NCBI RefSeq assembly: GCF_003933245.1
Contig: NZ_QUSX01000001.1
Coordinates: forward strand, 1,674,001 to 1,738,000
Direction of reading: 5' to 3'
DNA: 64,000 bases
Source: Maribacter algicola
GTDB lineage: Bacteria > Bacteroidota > Bacteroidia > Flavobacteriales > Flavobacteriaceae
Shown here in pieces: positions 32,768 to 42,677 of the stretch; positions within the stretch are counted from its first letter, which is position 1; the number at the start of each line of letters is the position of its first letter. The notes below the pieces were generated by a model, which worked only from the letters and a program-made list of their open reading frames with translations, was not told the DNA's origin and ran no database searches. The position numbers were made by a program, and so were the translations under genes.

Positions 32768-34237
32768 ATGAACAAAACAAGATTAATGGGACTCTTTTTA
32801 GGCCCTCTTTCCTTTGTATTGATCCTTAGTTTTTTTCATCCGGAGGGATTGTCCAAGGAAGCGAACGCCGTTTTGGCATCCACGGCCTGGATTGCCATCT
32901 GGTGGATTACGGAGGCCATTCCCATTGCCGTTACGGCATTATTGCCCATAGTGCTTTTTCCGCTTTCGGGAGGGTTGGACCTTACGGCTACTTCGGGTTC
33001 TTTTGGGCATAAATATGTATTTCTCTATATGGGCGGTTTTGTCATCGCCATCGCTATCGAAAAATGGAACCTACACAAACGAATTGCACTTAACATTATC
33101 CATTTAATAGGTGCCGATATCCGAAAAATTATTTTGGGGTTTATGGTGGCGACGGCCTTTTTATCCATGTGGATTTCAAATACGGCAACGTCGGTCATGA
33201 TGTTGCCCATTGGTCTGGCGATTATCAAACAATTAAAGGATAATCCGGCTACGGTGGAGGACGAGAACTTGTTGTTTGGAAAATCCCTGATGCTTGCCAT
33301 CGCCTACAGTGCTTCCATTGGGGGAATGGCGACTTTAATTGGTACCCCTCCCAATTTGGTATTGGCTGGTGTGGTATTGGATACCTACGGTTATGAAATT
33401 ACCTTCATGCAATGGTTCATGTTCGGGCTTCCCATTTCCGTGGTGCTGATTTTCATCTGTTGGAAATATTTGACACGGTTCGCTTTTTCCTTCAAACAAG
33501 TCGAATTCCCCGGAGGTAGGGCAGAAATAAAAAGACTTAAGAATGGCCTGGGGAAAATCACCTATGAGGAAAAATTGATAGCCCTGGTCTTTGGCGCTAC
33601 GGCCTTTTGTTGGATTACACGTTCCTTTCTGTTACAGAAACTGTTACCGGGTCTGGACGATACCATCATCGCCATCTTTTTTGCCATTTTACTTTTCCTG
33701 ATTCCGGCCAAAAAAAGGGGGGAGCAGCTGCTGAATTGGGACGAGGCCGTTAAAATGCCCTGGGGAATCATTTTACTTTTTGGTGGCGGTATGGCCTTGG
33801 CAAAGGGTTTTGATGAAAGCGGTTTGGCCGTATGGATCGGTGGGCAGATGACGTCACTGTCCGGACTCCCCATTTTCATTTTGGTATTGGTGTTGATCGC
33901 TGCGGTAAATTTCTTGACCGAGATCACCTCCAATCTGGCCACAACGGCGATGCTGTTACCCGTTTTGGCTCCCATGGCCCTTTCCATAGACGTACATCCG
34001 TTCGTTTTAATGGTGGGTGCCGCCGTGGCGGCCTCCTGTGCCTTTATGTTGCCCGTTGCTACCCCGCCCAATGCGGTGGTTTTCGGGTCCGGTTACCTAC
34101 GGATTCCCGATATGGTCCGAAAAGGCTTTTTCATGAACATCATGTCCATCATCGTACTGAGCCTTTTCGTTTATTTTTTATTACCCCAGCTGTGGGACAT
34201 TGTCATAAATGGATTTCCTGAAAACCTAAAGAAATGA
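32768..34237 (+). CDS. SLC13 (DASS) family sodium/anion symporter
   Basis: A 489-residue transporter with about eleven transmembrane helices. The two conserved anion and sodium sites are present: MWISNTATSVMMLPIG (about residue 139) and TEITSNLATTAMLLPVLAPM (about 384). There is also the GTPPNLVL motif near 194. It should import C4-dicarboxylates, citrate or a similar anion with sodium. It overlaps the glycerate kinase gene by 4 bases (ATGA), so uptake of a C3 or C4 hydroxy acid such as glycerate or tartronate is possible; the substrate is inference. Confidence 0.93.
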   Translation: MNKTRLMGLFLGPLSFVLILSFFHPEGLSKEANAVLASTAWIAIWWITEAIPIAVTALLPIVLFPLSGGLDLTATSGSFGHKYVFLYMGGFVIAIAIEKWNLHKRIALNIIHLIGADIRKIILGFMVATAFLSMWISNTATSVMMLPIGLAIIKQLKDNPATVEDENLLFGKSLMLAIAYSASIGGMATLIGTPPNLVLAGVVLDTYGYEITFMQWFMFGLPISVVLIFICWKYLTRFAFSFKQVEFPGGRAEIKRLKNGLGKITYEEKLIALVFGATAFCWITRSFLLQKLLPGLDDTIIAIFFAILLFLIPAKKRGEQLLNWDEAVKMPWGIILLFGGGMALAKGFDESGLAVWIGGQMTSLSGLPIFILVLVLIAAVNFLTEITSNLATTAMLLPVLAPMALSIDVHPFVLMVGAAVAASCAFMLPVATPPNAVVFGSGYLRIPDMVRKGFFMNIMSIIVLSLFVYFLLPQLWDIVINGFPENLKK

Positions 34238-35364
34238 GATTCCTGATCATCCCCGATAAATTTAAGGGTTCCATGACGAGCGAGGAAGTGTACCGATCGT
34301 TCAGAAGTGGAGTGGAGCAGGTTATAAGCGAGGCTTCTTTTCATTTTGTAAAGGCATCGGATGGAGGTGATGGTTTTTTGGACGCTATTTCAATGTATAA
34401 GGACTGCAAAAGGGTAGCTATGAAAACCCTAGATCCCTTGGGAAGGGAAATTTCCTCATACTATCTTTTGGATGCGAAATCCAAATCGGCCTTTATAGAA
34501 TTGGCCAATAGCTCGGGCATGGAGCTTCTGGAACCTTCAGAACGAAACGCCTCCTTGACCTCGACTTTTGGTACGGGACAGCAGATCTGCGACGCCATAG
34601 AAAAAGGTGCCAAAAAAATATATGTCGGTTTGGGGGGCAGTGCTACGAACGATGGGGGAATTGGCATTGCGAATGCCTTGGGGTTCGAATTTTTGGGTTC
34701 TAACGGCAATCCGATGGAACCCATAGGAAAAAATTTAAGTGAGCTTCAAAGGATTGCTAAATCCGATAATTCTATAGAAATCAAAGGGATACAATTCTTT
34801 GCCATCAACGATGTCAAAAACCCGTTATTCGGAAAAGATGGGGCCGCTTTTGTATATGCCGCCCAAAAGGGTGCCGATGCTGCCATGATAATGGAGTTGG
34901 ACAAAGGATTGCGAAATTTATCGGATGTATACGAAGGACAATTTGGTTCCGATTTCTCAGAAGTACCAGGTTCAGGAGCTGCCGGGGGAACCGGATTTGG
35001 TCTTAAGGCCTTTTTTGAGGCCGAGTTCCTCAGTGGGGTCGCTTTTATTTTGGAACTATCCGGCGTCAAGGACGTGTTGGATTCGGAGAAGTTTGATTAT
35101 ATCGTAACCGGTGAAGGCAAAATCGACGAACAGACACTTCAGGGAAAATTGATTCAAGGGGTTATGGAACTTGCCAACTGTTACAATATTCCAGTGCTGG
35201 CCGTTTGTGGTAAATTGGACGTTCCCATGGACAAGCTTACTTCAAGTGGCGTTAAGGATGTCATTGAAATTAGGGACCCCAACAAATCTTTGGAATATAA
35301 TATGCAAAATGCCAAGAACCTACTTGAAAAGAAGGTATCGAAGTATTTTAAGGCCTTTTACTAA
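34234..35364 (+). CDS. glycerate kinase, GarK/GlxK family
   Basis: A 376-residue enzyme with the family hallmarks IIPDKFKGSMTSEEV at the N-terminus, SDGGDGFLDA, the glycine-rich KIYVGLGGSATNDGGIG, and GSGAAGGTGFGLKAFF. TGEGKIDEQTLQGK is near the C-terminus. It phosphorylates D-glycerate to 2-phosphoglycerate (or 3-phosphoglycerate) with ATP. It is translationally coupled to the DASS transporter upstream, so the pair probably imports and uses a glycerate-type acid. A 259-base gap with no feature seen separates it from pckA. Confidence 0.94.
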   Translation: MRFLIIPDKFKGSMTSEEVYRSFRSGVEQVISEASFHFVKASDGGDGFLDAISMYKDCKRVAMKTLDPLGREISSYYLLDAKSKSAFIELANSSGMELLEPSERNASLTSTFGTGQQICDAIEKGAKKIYVGLGGSATNDGGIGIANALGFEFLGSNGNPMEPIGKNLSELQRIAKSDNSIEIKGIQFFAINDVKNPLFGKDGAAFVYAAQKGADAAMIMELDKGLRNLSDVYEGQFGSDFSEVPGSGAAGGTGFGLKAFFEAEFLSGVAFILELSGVKDVLDSEKFDYIVTGEGKIDEQTLQGKLIQGVMELANCYNIPVLAVCGKLDVPMDKLTSSGVKDVIEIRDPNKSLEYNMQNAKNLLEKKVSKYFKAFY

Positions 35365-35623
35365 GCCCTTATTCGTTAAGAATACGGCCGTTTTAATTGT
35401 GTAATCGACAGAAAAACCATATTATTTTATCAATTTAAAAATATAAACTCTAAGAATTTACAGCTTGCTTAATAAATATTATGTATACCGATATTTATTT
35501 GTTGAAAATTCAATCATTCATCGTAGATTTCATATTTCTTGCCGATAAATACACGAATACCTCTTGATTTTCAAGGGCTTCAAGGTTAAATTTAATAGCT
35601 TTGAAGAAATAATTGTTCGAGTT

Positions 35624-37240
35624 ATGCATAGTTCATTTTACAAATCGAAAACGATATCTTTAAAGAATTACGGAATTGACCACGATAATTTTCACTATCA
35701 AGAAACACCGGAAGCTCTTCAAAAGGCAACTATAGACCTTGGTATGGGGGTAGAGACCAAAAATGGCACCCTTGCCGTTAATACAGGGGAATTTACGGGA
35801 AGGTCTCCTCAAGACCGCTTTATTGTGAAGGACGATATTACCAAGGATAGAATTTGGTGGGGATCTGTAAATATTCCTTTTGAACCTGAAAAATTCAAGG
35901 CACTTTATGACAAGGTTATCGATTATTTGAATAATAAGGAACTTTTCGTGCGGGACTGCTATGCCTGTGCTGACCCAGAATATAAATTGAACATAAGGGT
36001 TATAAACGAATATCCATGGTCCAACATGTTCGCCTATAATATGTTTTTAAGACCAACGGAGGAGGATTTGGAGAATTTCAATCCCGAGTGGACGGTCATC
36101 AATGCACCGGGATTTATGGCCGATGCCCAAGTAGATGGAACAAGGCAACATAACTTCGCAATCCTGAACTTCACTGAGAAAGTTGCCTTAATTGGTGGCA
36201 CTGGATATACAGGGGAAATTAAAAAGGGAATTTTTTCAGCCCTCAATTTTATTTTGCCAATATTCAAGGAGACCTTACCCATGCATTGCTCGTCAAATAT
36301 TGGGGAGGATGGGGATACAGCGATATTTTTCGGCCTGTCCGGAACCGGAAAAACAACATTGTCCACAGATCCAAATAGGCGTTTGATCGGGGATGATGAA
36401 CATGGGTGGACTAGTAGAAATACCGTGTTTAATTTTGAAGGAGGGTGTTATGCCAAGGTCATAAACCTGTCTCAAGAGCAGGAACCTGAAATTTATAATG
36501 CCATAAAACCGGGGGCCATACTTGAAAATGTCATTTTGGACAAGGATGGTAATGTGGATTATACAGATACCTCAATAACTCAAAACACTAGGGTAAGTTA
36601 CCCAATCTACCATATAGACAACATTCAGCAGCCTTCCATTGGGAAAAATGTAAAAAACATATTCTTTTTGACCGCGGATGCATTTGGGGTACTGCCTCCA
36701 ATTTCTAAGCTAACACCCAGTCAGGCCGCCTATCATTTCATTTCCGGTTATACCGCAAAAGTTGCCGGTACTGAAGCCGGGGTCGTGGAACCGCAACCTT
36801 CTTTTTCAGCTTGTTTTGGTGCACCGTTTATGCCTTTGCATCCCACTAAATATGCTGAGATGTTGAGTAAAAAAATGAAGGAAACAGGGGTGGCAGTCTG
36901 GTTGGTGAACACGGGTTGGACCGGTGGCCCATATGGAATTGGTACCCGTATGAAGTTAAAGTATACCCGTGCAATGATTAGCGCTGCACTCAATGGCGAC
37001 CTTGGCCTGTATTCCTATGATACCTACCATATTCATTCCGTTTTTGGCGTGGCGCAACCCAGGGAATGTCCTGGAGTACCCACCAGCGTATTGAGTCCTA
37101 GGGCAACTTGGAACAATGATGAAAAATATTATACCACGGCCTTTAAGCTTTCCAATGCATTTAGGGAGAACTTTAAAAAGTTTGAAAAATACGCCAACGA
37201 GGAAATTAGACGCGGAGGACCACAGCGATACGCGTTTTGA
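35624..37240 (+). CDS. pckA: phosphoenolpyruvate carboxykinase (ATP)
   Basis: A 538-residue product from ATG 35624, the usual length; an in-frame start at 35564 (TTG) would add 20 atypical residues. The substrate signature GEFTGRSPQDRFIV, the kinase-1a loop GLSGTGKTTLSTDP and the kinase-2 GDDEHGW are all present, with the EGGCYAK and ENV segments after them. It makes phosphoenolpyruvate from oxaloacetate with ATP in gluconeogenesis. It is monocistronic and ends at a strong bidirectional terminator shared with hemD. Confidence 0.96.
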   Translation: MHSSFYKSKTISLKNYGIDHDNFHYQETPEALQKATIDLGMGVETKNGTLAVNTGEFTGRSPQDRFIVKDDITKDRIWWGSVNIPFEPEKFKALYDKVIDYLNNKELFVRDCYACADPEYKLNIRVINEYPWSNMFAYNMFLRPTEEDLENFNPEWTVINAPGFMADAQVDGTRQHNFAILNFTEKVALIGGTGYTGEIKKGIFSALNFILPIFKETLPMHCSSNIGEDGDTAIFFGLSGTGKTTLSTDPNRRLIGDDEHGWTSRNTVFNFEGGCYAKVINLSQEQEPEIYNAIKPGAILENVILDKDGNVDYTDTSITQNTRVSYPIYHIDNIQQPSIGKNVKNIFFLTADAFGVLPPISKLTPSQAAYHFISGYTAKVAGTEAGVVEPQPSFSACFGAPFMPLHPTKYAEMLSKKMKETGVAVWLVNTGWTGGPYGIGTRMKLKYTRAMISAALNGDLGLYSYDTYHIHSVFGVAQPRECPGVPTSVLSPRATWNNDEKYYTTAFKLSNAFRENFKKFEKYANEEIRRGGPQRYAF

Positions 37241-37259
37241 TTCGATAATCAAAAATAGA

Positions 37260-37298
37260 AAAACAAAAGGCCTTGCAATTTGCAAGGCCTTTTGTTTT
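37260..37298. terminator. bidirectional intrinsic terminator
   Basis: A 19-base arm (AAAACAAAAGGCCTTGCAA, 37260-37278) pairs perfectly with its complement at 37280-37298. A/T flanks on both sides serve pckA and the convergent hemD operon. Confidence 0.95.
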
Positions 37299-37315
37299 AG
37301 CATAAAAAGCAAACA

Positions 37316-38059
37316 TTATTTGTTTGCGTTCGTAATATATTTTTGCAATGCCATGGTCATGGACGGTGTCTCCGGCGTTGGGGCTTTTATGTCGATTCTA
37401 AGACCTGCACCTGTAGCGGCTTCTACGGTAGAATTTCCAAAAACGGCGATCCGGGTATCATTTTGTTTAAAATCCGGAAAGTTATGTAGTAGTGACTCAA
37501 TACCCGATGGACTAAAGAACACCAAAATATCATAGTAAACGTCCCTTAAATCTGATAGATCACTGATGACCGTTTTATAAAAAATACCTCTTTTCCAGAT
37601 GATATCAAGAGCATTTAGAGATTCAGGTACTTCAGGCTTGAGCACGTCTGAAGAAGGTAACAAAAACTTTTCGTCCTTGTATTTTTTGATCATCGGAGCT
37701 AAATCGGAAAACAAACGTTTACCTACATAAATTTTTCTTTTCCTATATACTACATACTTCTGTAAATAGTATGCCACAGCCTCGGATTGACAAAAGTATT
37801 TCATGGTATCAGGCACCTTGAAACGCATTTCTTCCGCAATCCTGAAGAAATGATCTACCGCATTTCTACTTGTAAGAATTATAGCTGTATAATCCTTTAA
37901 ATCAATTTTTTGTTGACGGACACCTTTGGCATCTACTCCTTCCACATGGATAAAGGGTCTAAAGTCGACCTTCACTTTTTCTTTGTCTATGAGCCTGGAA
38001 TAGGGAGAATTTTCCATTTTTGGCTCGGGCTGAGAGACCAAAATTGTTTTTACTTTCAT
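37316..38059 (-). CDS. hemD: uroporphyrinogen-III synthase
   Basis: A 247-residue protein of the HemD fold: two alpha/beta halves with KTILVSQPEPKMENSPYSRL at the N-terminus, TSRNAVDHFFRIA in the middle and ILVFFSPSGIESLL, then AVFGNSTVEAATGAGLRIDI near the end. The SPSGIESL segment is the usual family marker. It closes and isomerises hydroxymethylbilane in haem and sirohaem synthesis. It lies 8 bases after the DUF4271 gene; this pairing is standard in Bacteroidota. Confidence 0.93.
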   Translation of the reverse strand: MKVKTILVSQPEPKMENSPYSRLIDKEKVKVDFRPFIHVEGVDAKGVRQQKIDLKDYTAIILTSRNAVDHFFRIAEEMRFKVPDTMKYFCQSEAVAYYLQKYVVYRKRKIYVGKRLFSDLAPMIKKYKDEKFLLPSSDVLKPEVPESLNALDIIWKRGIFYKTVISDLSDLRDVYYDILVFFSPSGIESLLHNFPDFKQNDTRIAVFGNSTVEAATGAGLRIDIKAPTPETPSMTMALQKYITNANK

Positions 38060-38067
38060 AGGTTACA

Positions 38068-38721
38068 CTATTTTAGAAAGCTTCCCAATATGATTAGGGG
38101 TGCAATTTCGAGTGCGCAAAGGTACAAAATAAAATAGAAAAAGTAGGAACTAATGAATTTTTGATGAATCCTAATAACTGAAACCCAGCCTATAATATTA
38201 ATTAAGAGAAATAGTGCAAATGCTGATAATACTACAGGCATGGAGTTAATAAAAACAAAGCACAAAAGTATATTGGCAAGAAAAAGGACAAGGCTGCCAT
38301 AGTTCAAATAAGAGGTTTTTTTGAACAGTAATTCATTAATGGTACTATAGGACCCAAAAATGAAACTGTTTCCCAGTTGTAGGAACAACTTTGCGAAAAC
38401 GAAAAGAAACAGATAGCCTAGGATTACAAAAAATGTCACCTTTGAGACGAATGTTGTGGGGCTTTCATAACTCTTCCAAACGAGAAAGGCGAACAATGAT
38501 ATATTGATGATTTGGAATAAGGTAAGCAGTATATGAAACCAATTGAAAAGCTTCTCTTTTTTGTTGTACATAATTATGTACTTGTTGTTGAAAGGCAAAA
38601 TGATAAAATTCAGGAACCGTGTATAGAAAATCTTTTTGGCGATGACAATTAAGAGCAGACTGCCAAACAAGATAAGGGTAATCCAGTCCAAGTTATCGGT
38701 AATCCTGTCAATTGGCTCCAT
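38068..38721 (-). CDS. DUF4271 family membrane protein
   Basis: A 217-residue protein with about six transmembrane helices and little loop sequence. DUF4271 is confined to Bacteroidota and regularly precedes hemD, as here. Its function is unknown. Its start overlaps the stop of the glycosyltransferase gene by one base, so it is translationally coupled to both neighbours. Confidence 0.88.
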   Translation of the reverse strand: MEPIDRITDNLDWITLILFGSLLLIVIAKKIFYTRFLNFIILPFNNKYIIMYNKKEKLFNWFHILLTLFQIINISLFAFLVWKSYESPTTFVSKVTFFVILGYLFLFVFAKLFLQLGNSFIFGSYSTINELLFKKTSYLNYGSLVLFLANILLCFVFINSMPVVLSAFALFLLINIIGWVSVIRIHQKFISSYFFYFILYLCALEIAPLIILGSFLK

Positions 38722-40391
38722 TAGTTCACTGGTATTGGTTTGGAATTCAGGCCGGGATACAGTCCGTTTTCTGAAATTACGATTCTAATATAGCCTACTT
38801 TTTCTTGATCAAACGAAGGAATGTCCAATGTAAAGTCCGTAGTGTCCTTTTTGGACAACACCAAAAGGTCACTGGTTATAGGTTTGGGAATGACAGGTTT
38901 TAAGCCCAAGGTATTTTTATATGGGCTCAAATAGGCTATTGAAAATGTAAGCTGGGACAATGCTATATCAAAGTCATAGGGATTGATGACCTGTAGATGA
39001 TAATCGGAACTACCTAGCACTACGATTTCCTCTTTCAAAGTACATTCAAGCTTTCTAAAGGAATTGAAATCTTGAATGTATTTGCCTTTATAGTCCCAAC
39101 CATCGGGTTTGGTATATGAAAAAGTATTATCATTGATGTATTTGGATAAATAGGCCACTTTTTTGCCCCGTACCCGTTCTTCGGATGTATCTATGGAATA
39201 TTGGTTCTTCCTGTACATCACATTGTTCAGGGAGAAGGTCGGGATTCCTCCCGAATAAAATTCGTACATAGGAGCGTTACGATAAGAATTCTCAAAAACT
39301 ACAGGAATTTCCCCAACCTCCTCGCGAATTCCATTGACCCAGGTCTTGTTGCCATGACTTTCATAATGGAAATCGAAAAGTAAGGGTTGGTAAATGAGTC
39401 CGGCCCGTAAATAAAGAATCAGCAAAGCATTGATGATGCCCAAGCGAACCATCCATTTAAGGACCTGTTTATGTCCCAACATAAAATTATATACGATGAC
39501 CACCAGGGGAATACAGATAATAATGATCCATTGGGTCTGTACCCTTCTGTTGAAGCTGGAAATAAAGAAAAACAGGATTACGCCATAGGTCAAGAACAAG
39601 AGTGCCCTATTGAACATGTCCTTGCCCTTGGTTTTAAACAGGGCAAAATAGATTAGCGGGAAGGTAAGCCCAAAAAGTGCGATCAGGTTTACAAAGAAGC
39701 CTAGCGTATATTTCTCAAACTGATAGGCATCGTTGGGACGTTCATAAAGATGGTATTTGATACTGACAAAATCATTTTGATACAGCCAGTAAAAATGCGG
39801 GGCATAACAGAGTAGTGCAACCAAAACGCTAAGCCAGGCAAACTTGCTCTTAACAAGGTTCAGGTTGGATAGCAACACAAAAACGATGACCAGTACGGCG
39901 TGGTATTTACTGTACATCAAGGCCGCCATAAAAATACCCAATAGCATAGCCGCAGGATACTTTGGGTTCTTTAAGAAATGTTTATATGTAAGTAAAAAGC
40001 AGGATGTAAAAAATAGTAAAGGGGTATCCGGAAGTGTAAAAAAGCCGTATGCGTTCAACAAGGTCATGGAAAAGACCAGAATGAAAAAATGAGGTATATA
40101 TCGATTCTTTTCCGGTCTATCGATAAGTAACCATAATACCACCAGATTTAGGGAGGAAATTATGCAGCTCATAAAACGTACTCCAAGCTCACCGTCAAAA
40201 AATAGACTGCTAATCTTTATTAGCAATGAAACCATAGGCGGATGGTCAAAATAGCCCCAGGCCATATGTTGGCTATAATACCAATAATAGGCCTCATCGA
40301 AAATTAATTCCGTAAATACGGACTGTATTAGGTTCAAAACAAAAAATGCCGTGAGAAAATAATAGAATAGCCTTGGGATTTTTTCAAACAT
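38721..40391 (-). CDS. ArnT-like glycosyltransferase family 39 protein
   Basis: A 556-residue protein. The N-terminal two-thirds hold about eleven transmembrane helices. The first periplasmic loop has the PMT/ArnT motif TELIFDEAYYWYYSQHMAWGYFDHPP, where the Asp-Glu pair is catalytic. The C-terminal 170 residues form a beta-rich periplasmic domain. It transfers a sugar from a polyprenyl phosphate donor. The divergent polyprenol monophosphomannose synthase gene makes exactly such donors, so the two may be functionally paired. Confidence 0.9.
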   Translation of the reverse strand: MFEKIPRLFYYFLTAFFVLNLIQSVFTELIFDEAYYWYYSQHMAWGYFDHPPMVSLLIKISSLFFDGELGVRFMSCIISSLNLVVLWLLIDRPEKNRYIPHFFILVFSMTLLNAYGFFTLPDTPLLFFTSCFLLTYKHFLKNPKYPAAMLLGIFMAALMYSKYHAVLVIVFVLLSNLNLVKSKFAWLSVLVALLCYAPHFYWLYQNDFVSIKYHLYERPNDAYQFEKYTLGFFVNLIALFGLTFPLIYFALFKTKGKDMFNRALLFLTYGVILFFFISSFNRRVQTQWIIIICIPLVVIVYNFMLGHKQVLKWMVRLGIINALLILYLRAGLIYQPLLFDFHYESHGNKTWVNGIREEVGEIPVVFENSYRNAPMYEFYSGGIPTFSLNNVMYRKNQYSIDTSEERVRGKKVAYLSKYINDNTFSYTKPDGWDYKGKYIQDFNSFRKLECTLKEEIVVLGSSDYHLQVINPYDFDIALSQLTFSIAYLSPYKNTLGLKPVIPKPITSDLLVLSKKDTTDFTLDIPSFDQEKVGYIRIVISENGLYPGLNSKPIPVN

Positions 40392-40493
40392 GGGCGGTCG
40401 TTAAGGGCGTAAAATTACAAATTCCGATGGTTTTCTATTTTTCAAAATCCGATTTAAACACACTATGCCATTTTTTCGCCATTATTAAAATAG

Positions 40494-40501
40494 TACTTTT
40501 G
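40494..40501 (+). promoter_or_regulatory. -7 element (TACTTTTG) for the 40516 operon
   Basis: A perfect TAnnTTTG box 15 bases before the ATG at 40516, implying a very short leader. Confidence 0.6.
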
Positions 40502-40515
40502 TGCCCATATAGTAT

Positions 40516-41253
40516 ATGCCGATGTCCAGCAGCAGTGTTGTAATCATTCCTACTTACAATGAAATTGAGAATATTGACGCGATAATCAATGCTGTTTTTG
40601 AATTGCCAAAAGATTTTCATGTACTTATTGTGGACGACAACTCTCCCGATGGTACTGCGCAACGTGTACGGGAATTACAGAAACAGTATAAGGATAAGCT
40701 GTTTTTGGAAGTGAGGCAGGAGAAATCGGGGTTGGGAACTGCCTATATCCATGGATTTAAATGGGCTATCGGTAAAAAATATGATTATATATTTGAAATG
40801 GATGCCGATTTCTCACATAATCCTACAGACCTATTGCGATTGCTCAAGGCATGTGAAAAGGGAGCGGACGTATCGGTCGGGTCCAGATATAAAAAAGGAG
40901 TGAACGTGGTCAACTGGCCGTTGTATAGGATTTTATTGTCCTACGGGGCGTCCTTTTATGTAAAAATGATTACGGGCATGCGGGTGCATGATCCAACGGC
41001 GGGGTTTGTTTGCTACAAAAGGTATGTTTTGGAGAATATCGATTTGGATTCCGTTCGTTTTGTGGGTTATGCATTTCAGATAGAAATGAAGTTTAGGGCC
41101 TACCTGAAGAATTATAAAATAGAGGAGGTTTCCATTATCTTTAAGGATAGGGTAAAAGGGAAATCCAAAATGAGTTCATCCATAATTAGCGAAGCTATCT
41201 GGGGTGTTTTTGTGATGAAACTCCGAAGCCTTTTCCAAAAAAATAGATTTTAA
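40516..41253 (+). CDS. polyprenol monophosphomannose synthase (GT2)
   Basis: A 245-residue GT-A enzyme. Motifs are VVIIPTYNEIENI at the N-terminus, VDDNSPDGT, the DxD-type EMDADFSHNP (about 92-101), and the C-terminal FKDRVKGKSKMS. This is the DPM1-like family, which moves mannose or glucose from a nucleotide sugar to polyprenyl phosphate at the inner membrane face. There is no membrane segment, as in the soluble DPM1 type. pyrC begins one base after its stop. ATG 40522 is an alternative start. Confidence 0.93.
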   Translation: MPMSSSSVVIIPTYNEIENIDAIINAVFELPKDFHVLIVDDNSPDGTAQRVRELQKQYKDKLFLEVRQEKSGLGTAYIHGFKWAIGKKYDYIFEMDADFSHNPTDLLRLLKACEKGADVSVGSRYKKGVNVVNWPLYRILLSYGASFYVKMITGMRVHDPTAGFVCYKRYVLENIDLDSVRFVGYAFQIEMKFRAYLKNYKIEEVSIIFKDRVKGKSKMSSSIISEAIWGVFVMKLRSLFQKNRF

Positions 41254-41254
41254 A

Positions 41255-42589
41255 ATGGGTAAGACATTGTTAAAGAACGCGAATGTCGTAAATGAAGGTG
41301 TCATTGAGGAACTAGACCTTCTTTTGGAGGGTGATTATATTTCCCGAATTTCCAAGGATATATCCGATGCGGACGCGACCGTCATCGATTTGGAGGGGAA
41401 ATACATACTACCGGGAATCATAGACGACCAAGTACATTTTAGGGAACCGGGCCTTACGCACAAGGGCACTATTGCATCGGAGAGTAGGGCGGCCGTGGCC
41501 GGGGGAATCACCACCTTTATGGAGCAGCCCAACACCAACCCACAGACCACAACGATTACCAAACTGGAGGAAAAACATGCGATGGCAAGGGAAACTTCCT
41601 ATGCCAATTATTCTTTTTTGTTTGGGGGAACCAACGATAATCTGGAAGAGTTAAAACGTTTGGACAAAAATGCCTGTTCTGGGATCAAGTTGTTTTTGGG
41701 TTCCTCTACAGGGAATATGTTAGTGGATGATGAATTGGTCATAGAAAGTATTTTTAGCAATACGGAAATGGTCATTTCCGTGCATTGCGAGGATGAAACT
41801 ACCATCCGTCGGAATTTGGAAGCATACAAGGAAAAATATGGCGAGGATATCCCAATCCAATACCATCCGCTGATCAGAAGCGAGGAAGCCTGTTATCTTT
41901 CTTCTTCCAAAGCGATTTCCTTGGCCAAAAAAACAGGTGCAAGATTGCACGTTTTCCACCTTTCAACGGGGAAGGAAATGGATTTGTTCAGAAACGATAT
42001 TCCATTGGAGGAAAAGAAAATTACGGCCGAGGTCTGTATCCATCACCTGTGGTTTTCAGACGCGGATTATTTGGACAAGGGGACGTTGATAAAATGGAAT
42101 CCTGCGGTGAAGACGGCCAAGGACCGTGACGCTCTATGGAAAGCTTTGTTGGATGATAGGATCGATGTCATAGCAACAGATCATGCACCGCACTTACTTT
42201 CGGAAAAGGATAACCCCTATACAAGTGCCCCAAGCGGAGGGCCATTGGTGCAACATGCTCTGCCCGCTATGTTGGAAAAACATTTGGAAGGTGTTATTGG
42301 TTTGGAAAAAATCGTAGAAAAAATGTGTCATAATCCGGCCAAATTGTTCGATATAGACAAAAGGGGCTATATCAGGGAAGGATATTTTGCCGATTTGGCC
42401 GTGGTTTCGTTGCAAGAACCTTGGCAGGTCTCCAAGGATAATATCTTGTACAAATGTGGCTGGTCGCCATTTGAAGGAAATTCCTTTAGTGCCAAGGTTA
42501 CCCATACCTTTGTCAATGGGTATTTGGCCTATGACAACGGGAAACTATCGGAGAAAAGGAATGCCAAAAGACTCACTTTTGATAGATGA
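41255..42589 (+). CDS. pyrC: dihydroorotase
   Basis: A 444-residue amidohydrolase. The N-terminal metal-site motif reads PGIIDDQVHFREPG, with Gln at the first His position; this is the normal form in Bacteroidota dihydroorotases. The middle holds KLFLGSSTGNM, then HCEDE, and HVFHLSTG. ATDHAPH carries the catalytic Asp. It closes carbamoyl aspartate to dihydroorotate in pyrimidine synthesis. The gene order mannose synthase, dihydroorotase, DUF4296, epimerase is a typical flavobacterial block. Confidence 0.94.
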   Translation: MGKTLLKNANVVNEGVIEELDLLLEGDYISRISKDISDADATVIDLEGKYILPGIIDDQVHFREPGLTHKGTIASESRAAVAGGITTFMEQPNTNPQTTTITKLEEKHAMARETSYANYSFLFGGTNDNLEELKRLDKNACSGIKLFLGSSTGNMLVDDELVIESIFSNTEMVISVHCEDETTIRRNLEAYKEKYGEDIPIQYHPLIRSEEACYLSSSKAISLAKKTGARLHVFHLSTGKEMDLFRNDIPLEEKKITAEVCIHHLWFSDADYLDKGTLIKWNPAVKTAKDRDALWKALLDDRIDVIATDHAPHLLSEKDNPYTSAPSGGPLVQHALPAMLEKHLEGVIGLEKIVEKMCHNPAKLFDIDKRGYIREGYFADLAVVSLQEPWQVSKDNILYKCGWSPFEGNSFSAKVTHTFVNGYLAYDNGKLSEKRNAKRLTFDR

Positions 42590-42677
42590 AAACCACATAG
42601 GAGGACTTTGTTGCATAATCGTATGGTCCCTGAAAAGTATTTATGAAATATCAAATAGTTAACCTAGAATTAAAGGT

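Noticed and set aside
41255..42589. Dihydroorotase with Gln in place of the first metal-binding His (DDQVHFRE)
   Set aside because: This form is, to my knowledge, shared by Bacteroidota dihydroorotases such as the Porphyromonas enzyme, so it is not peculiar to this window.
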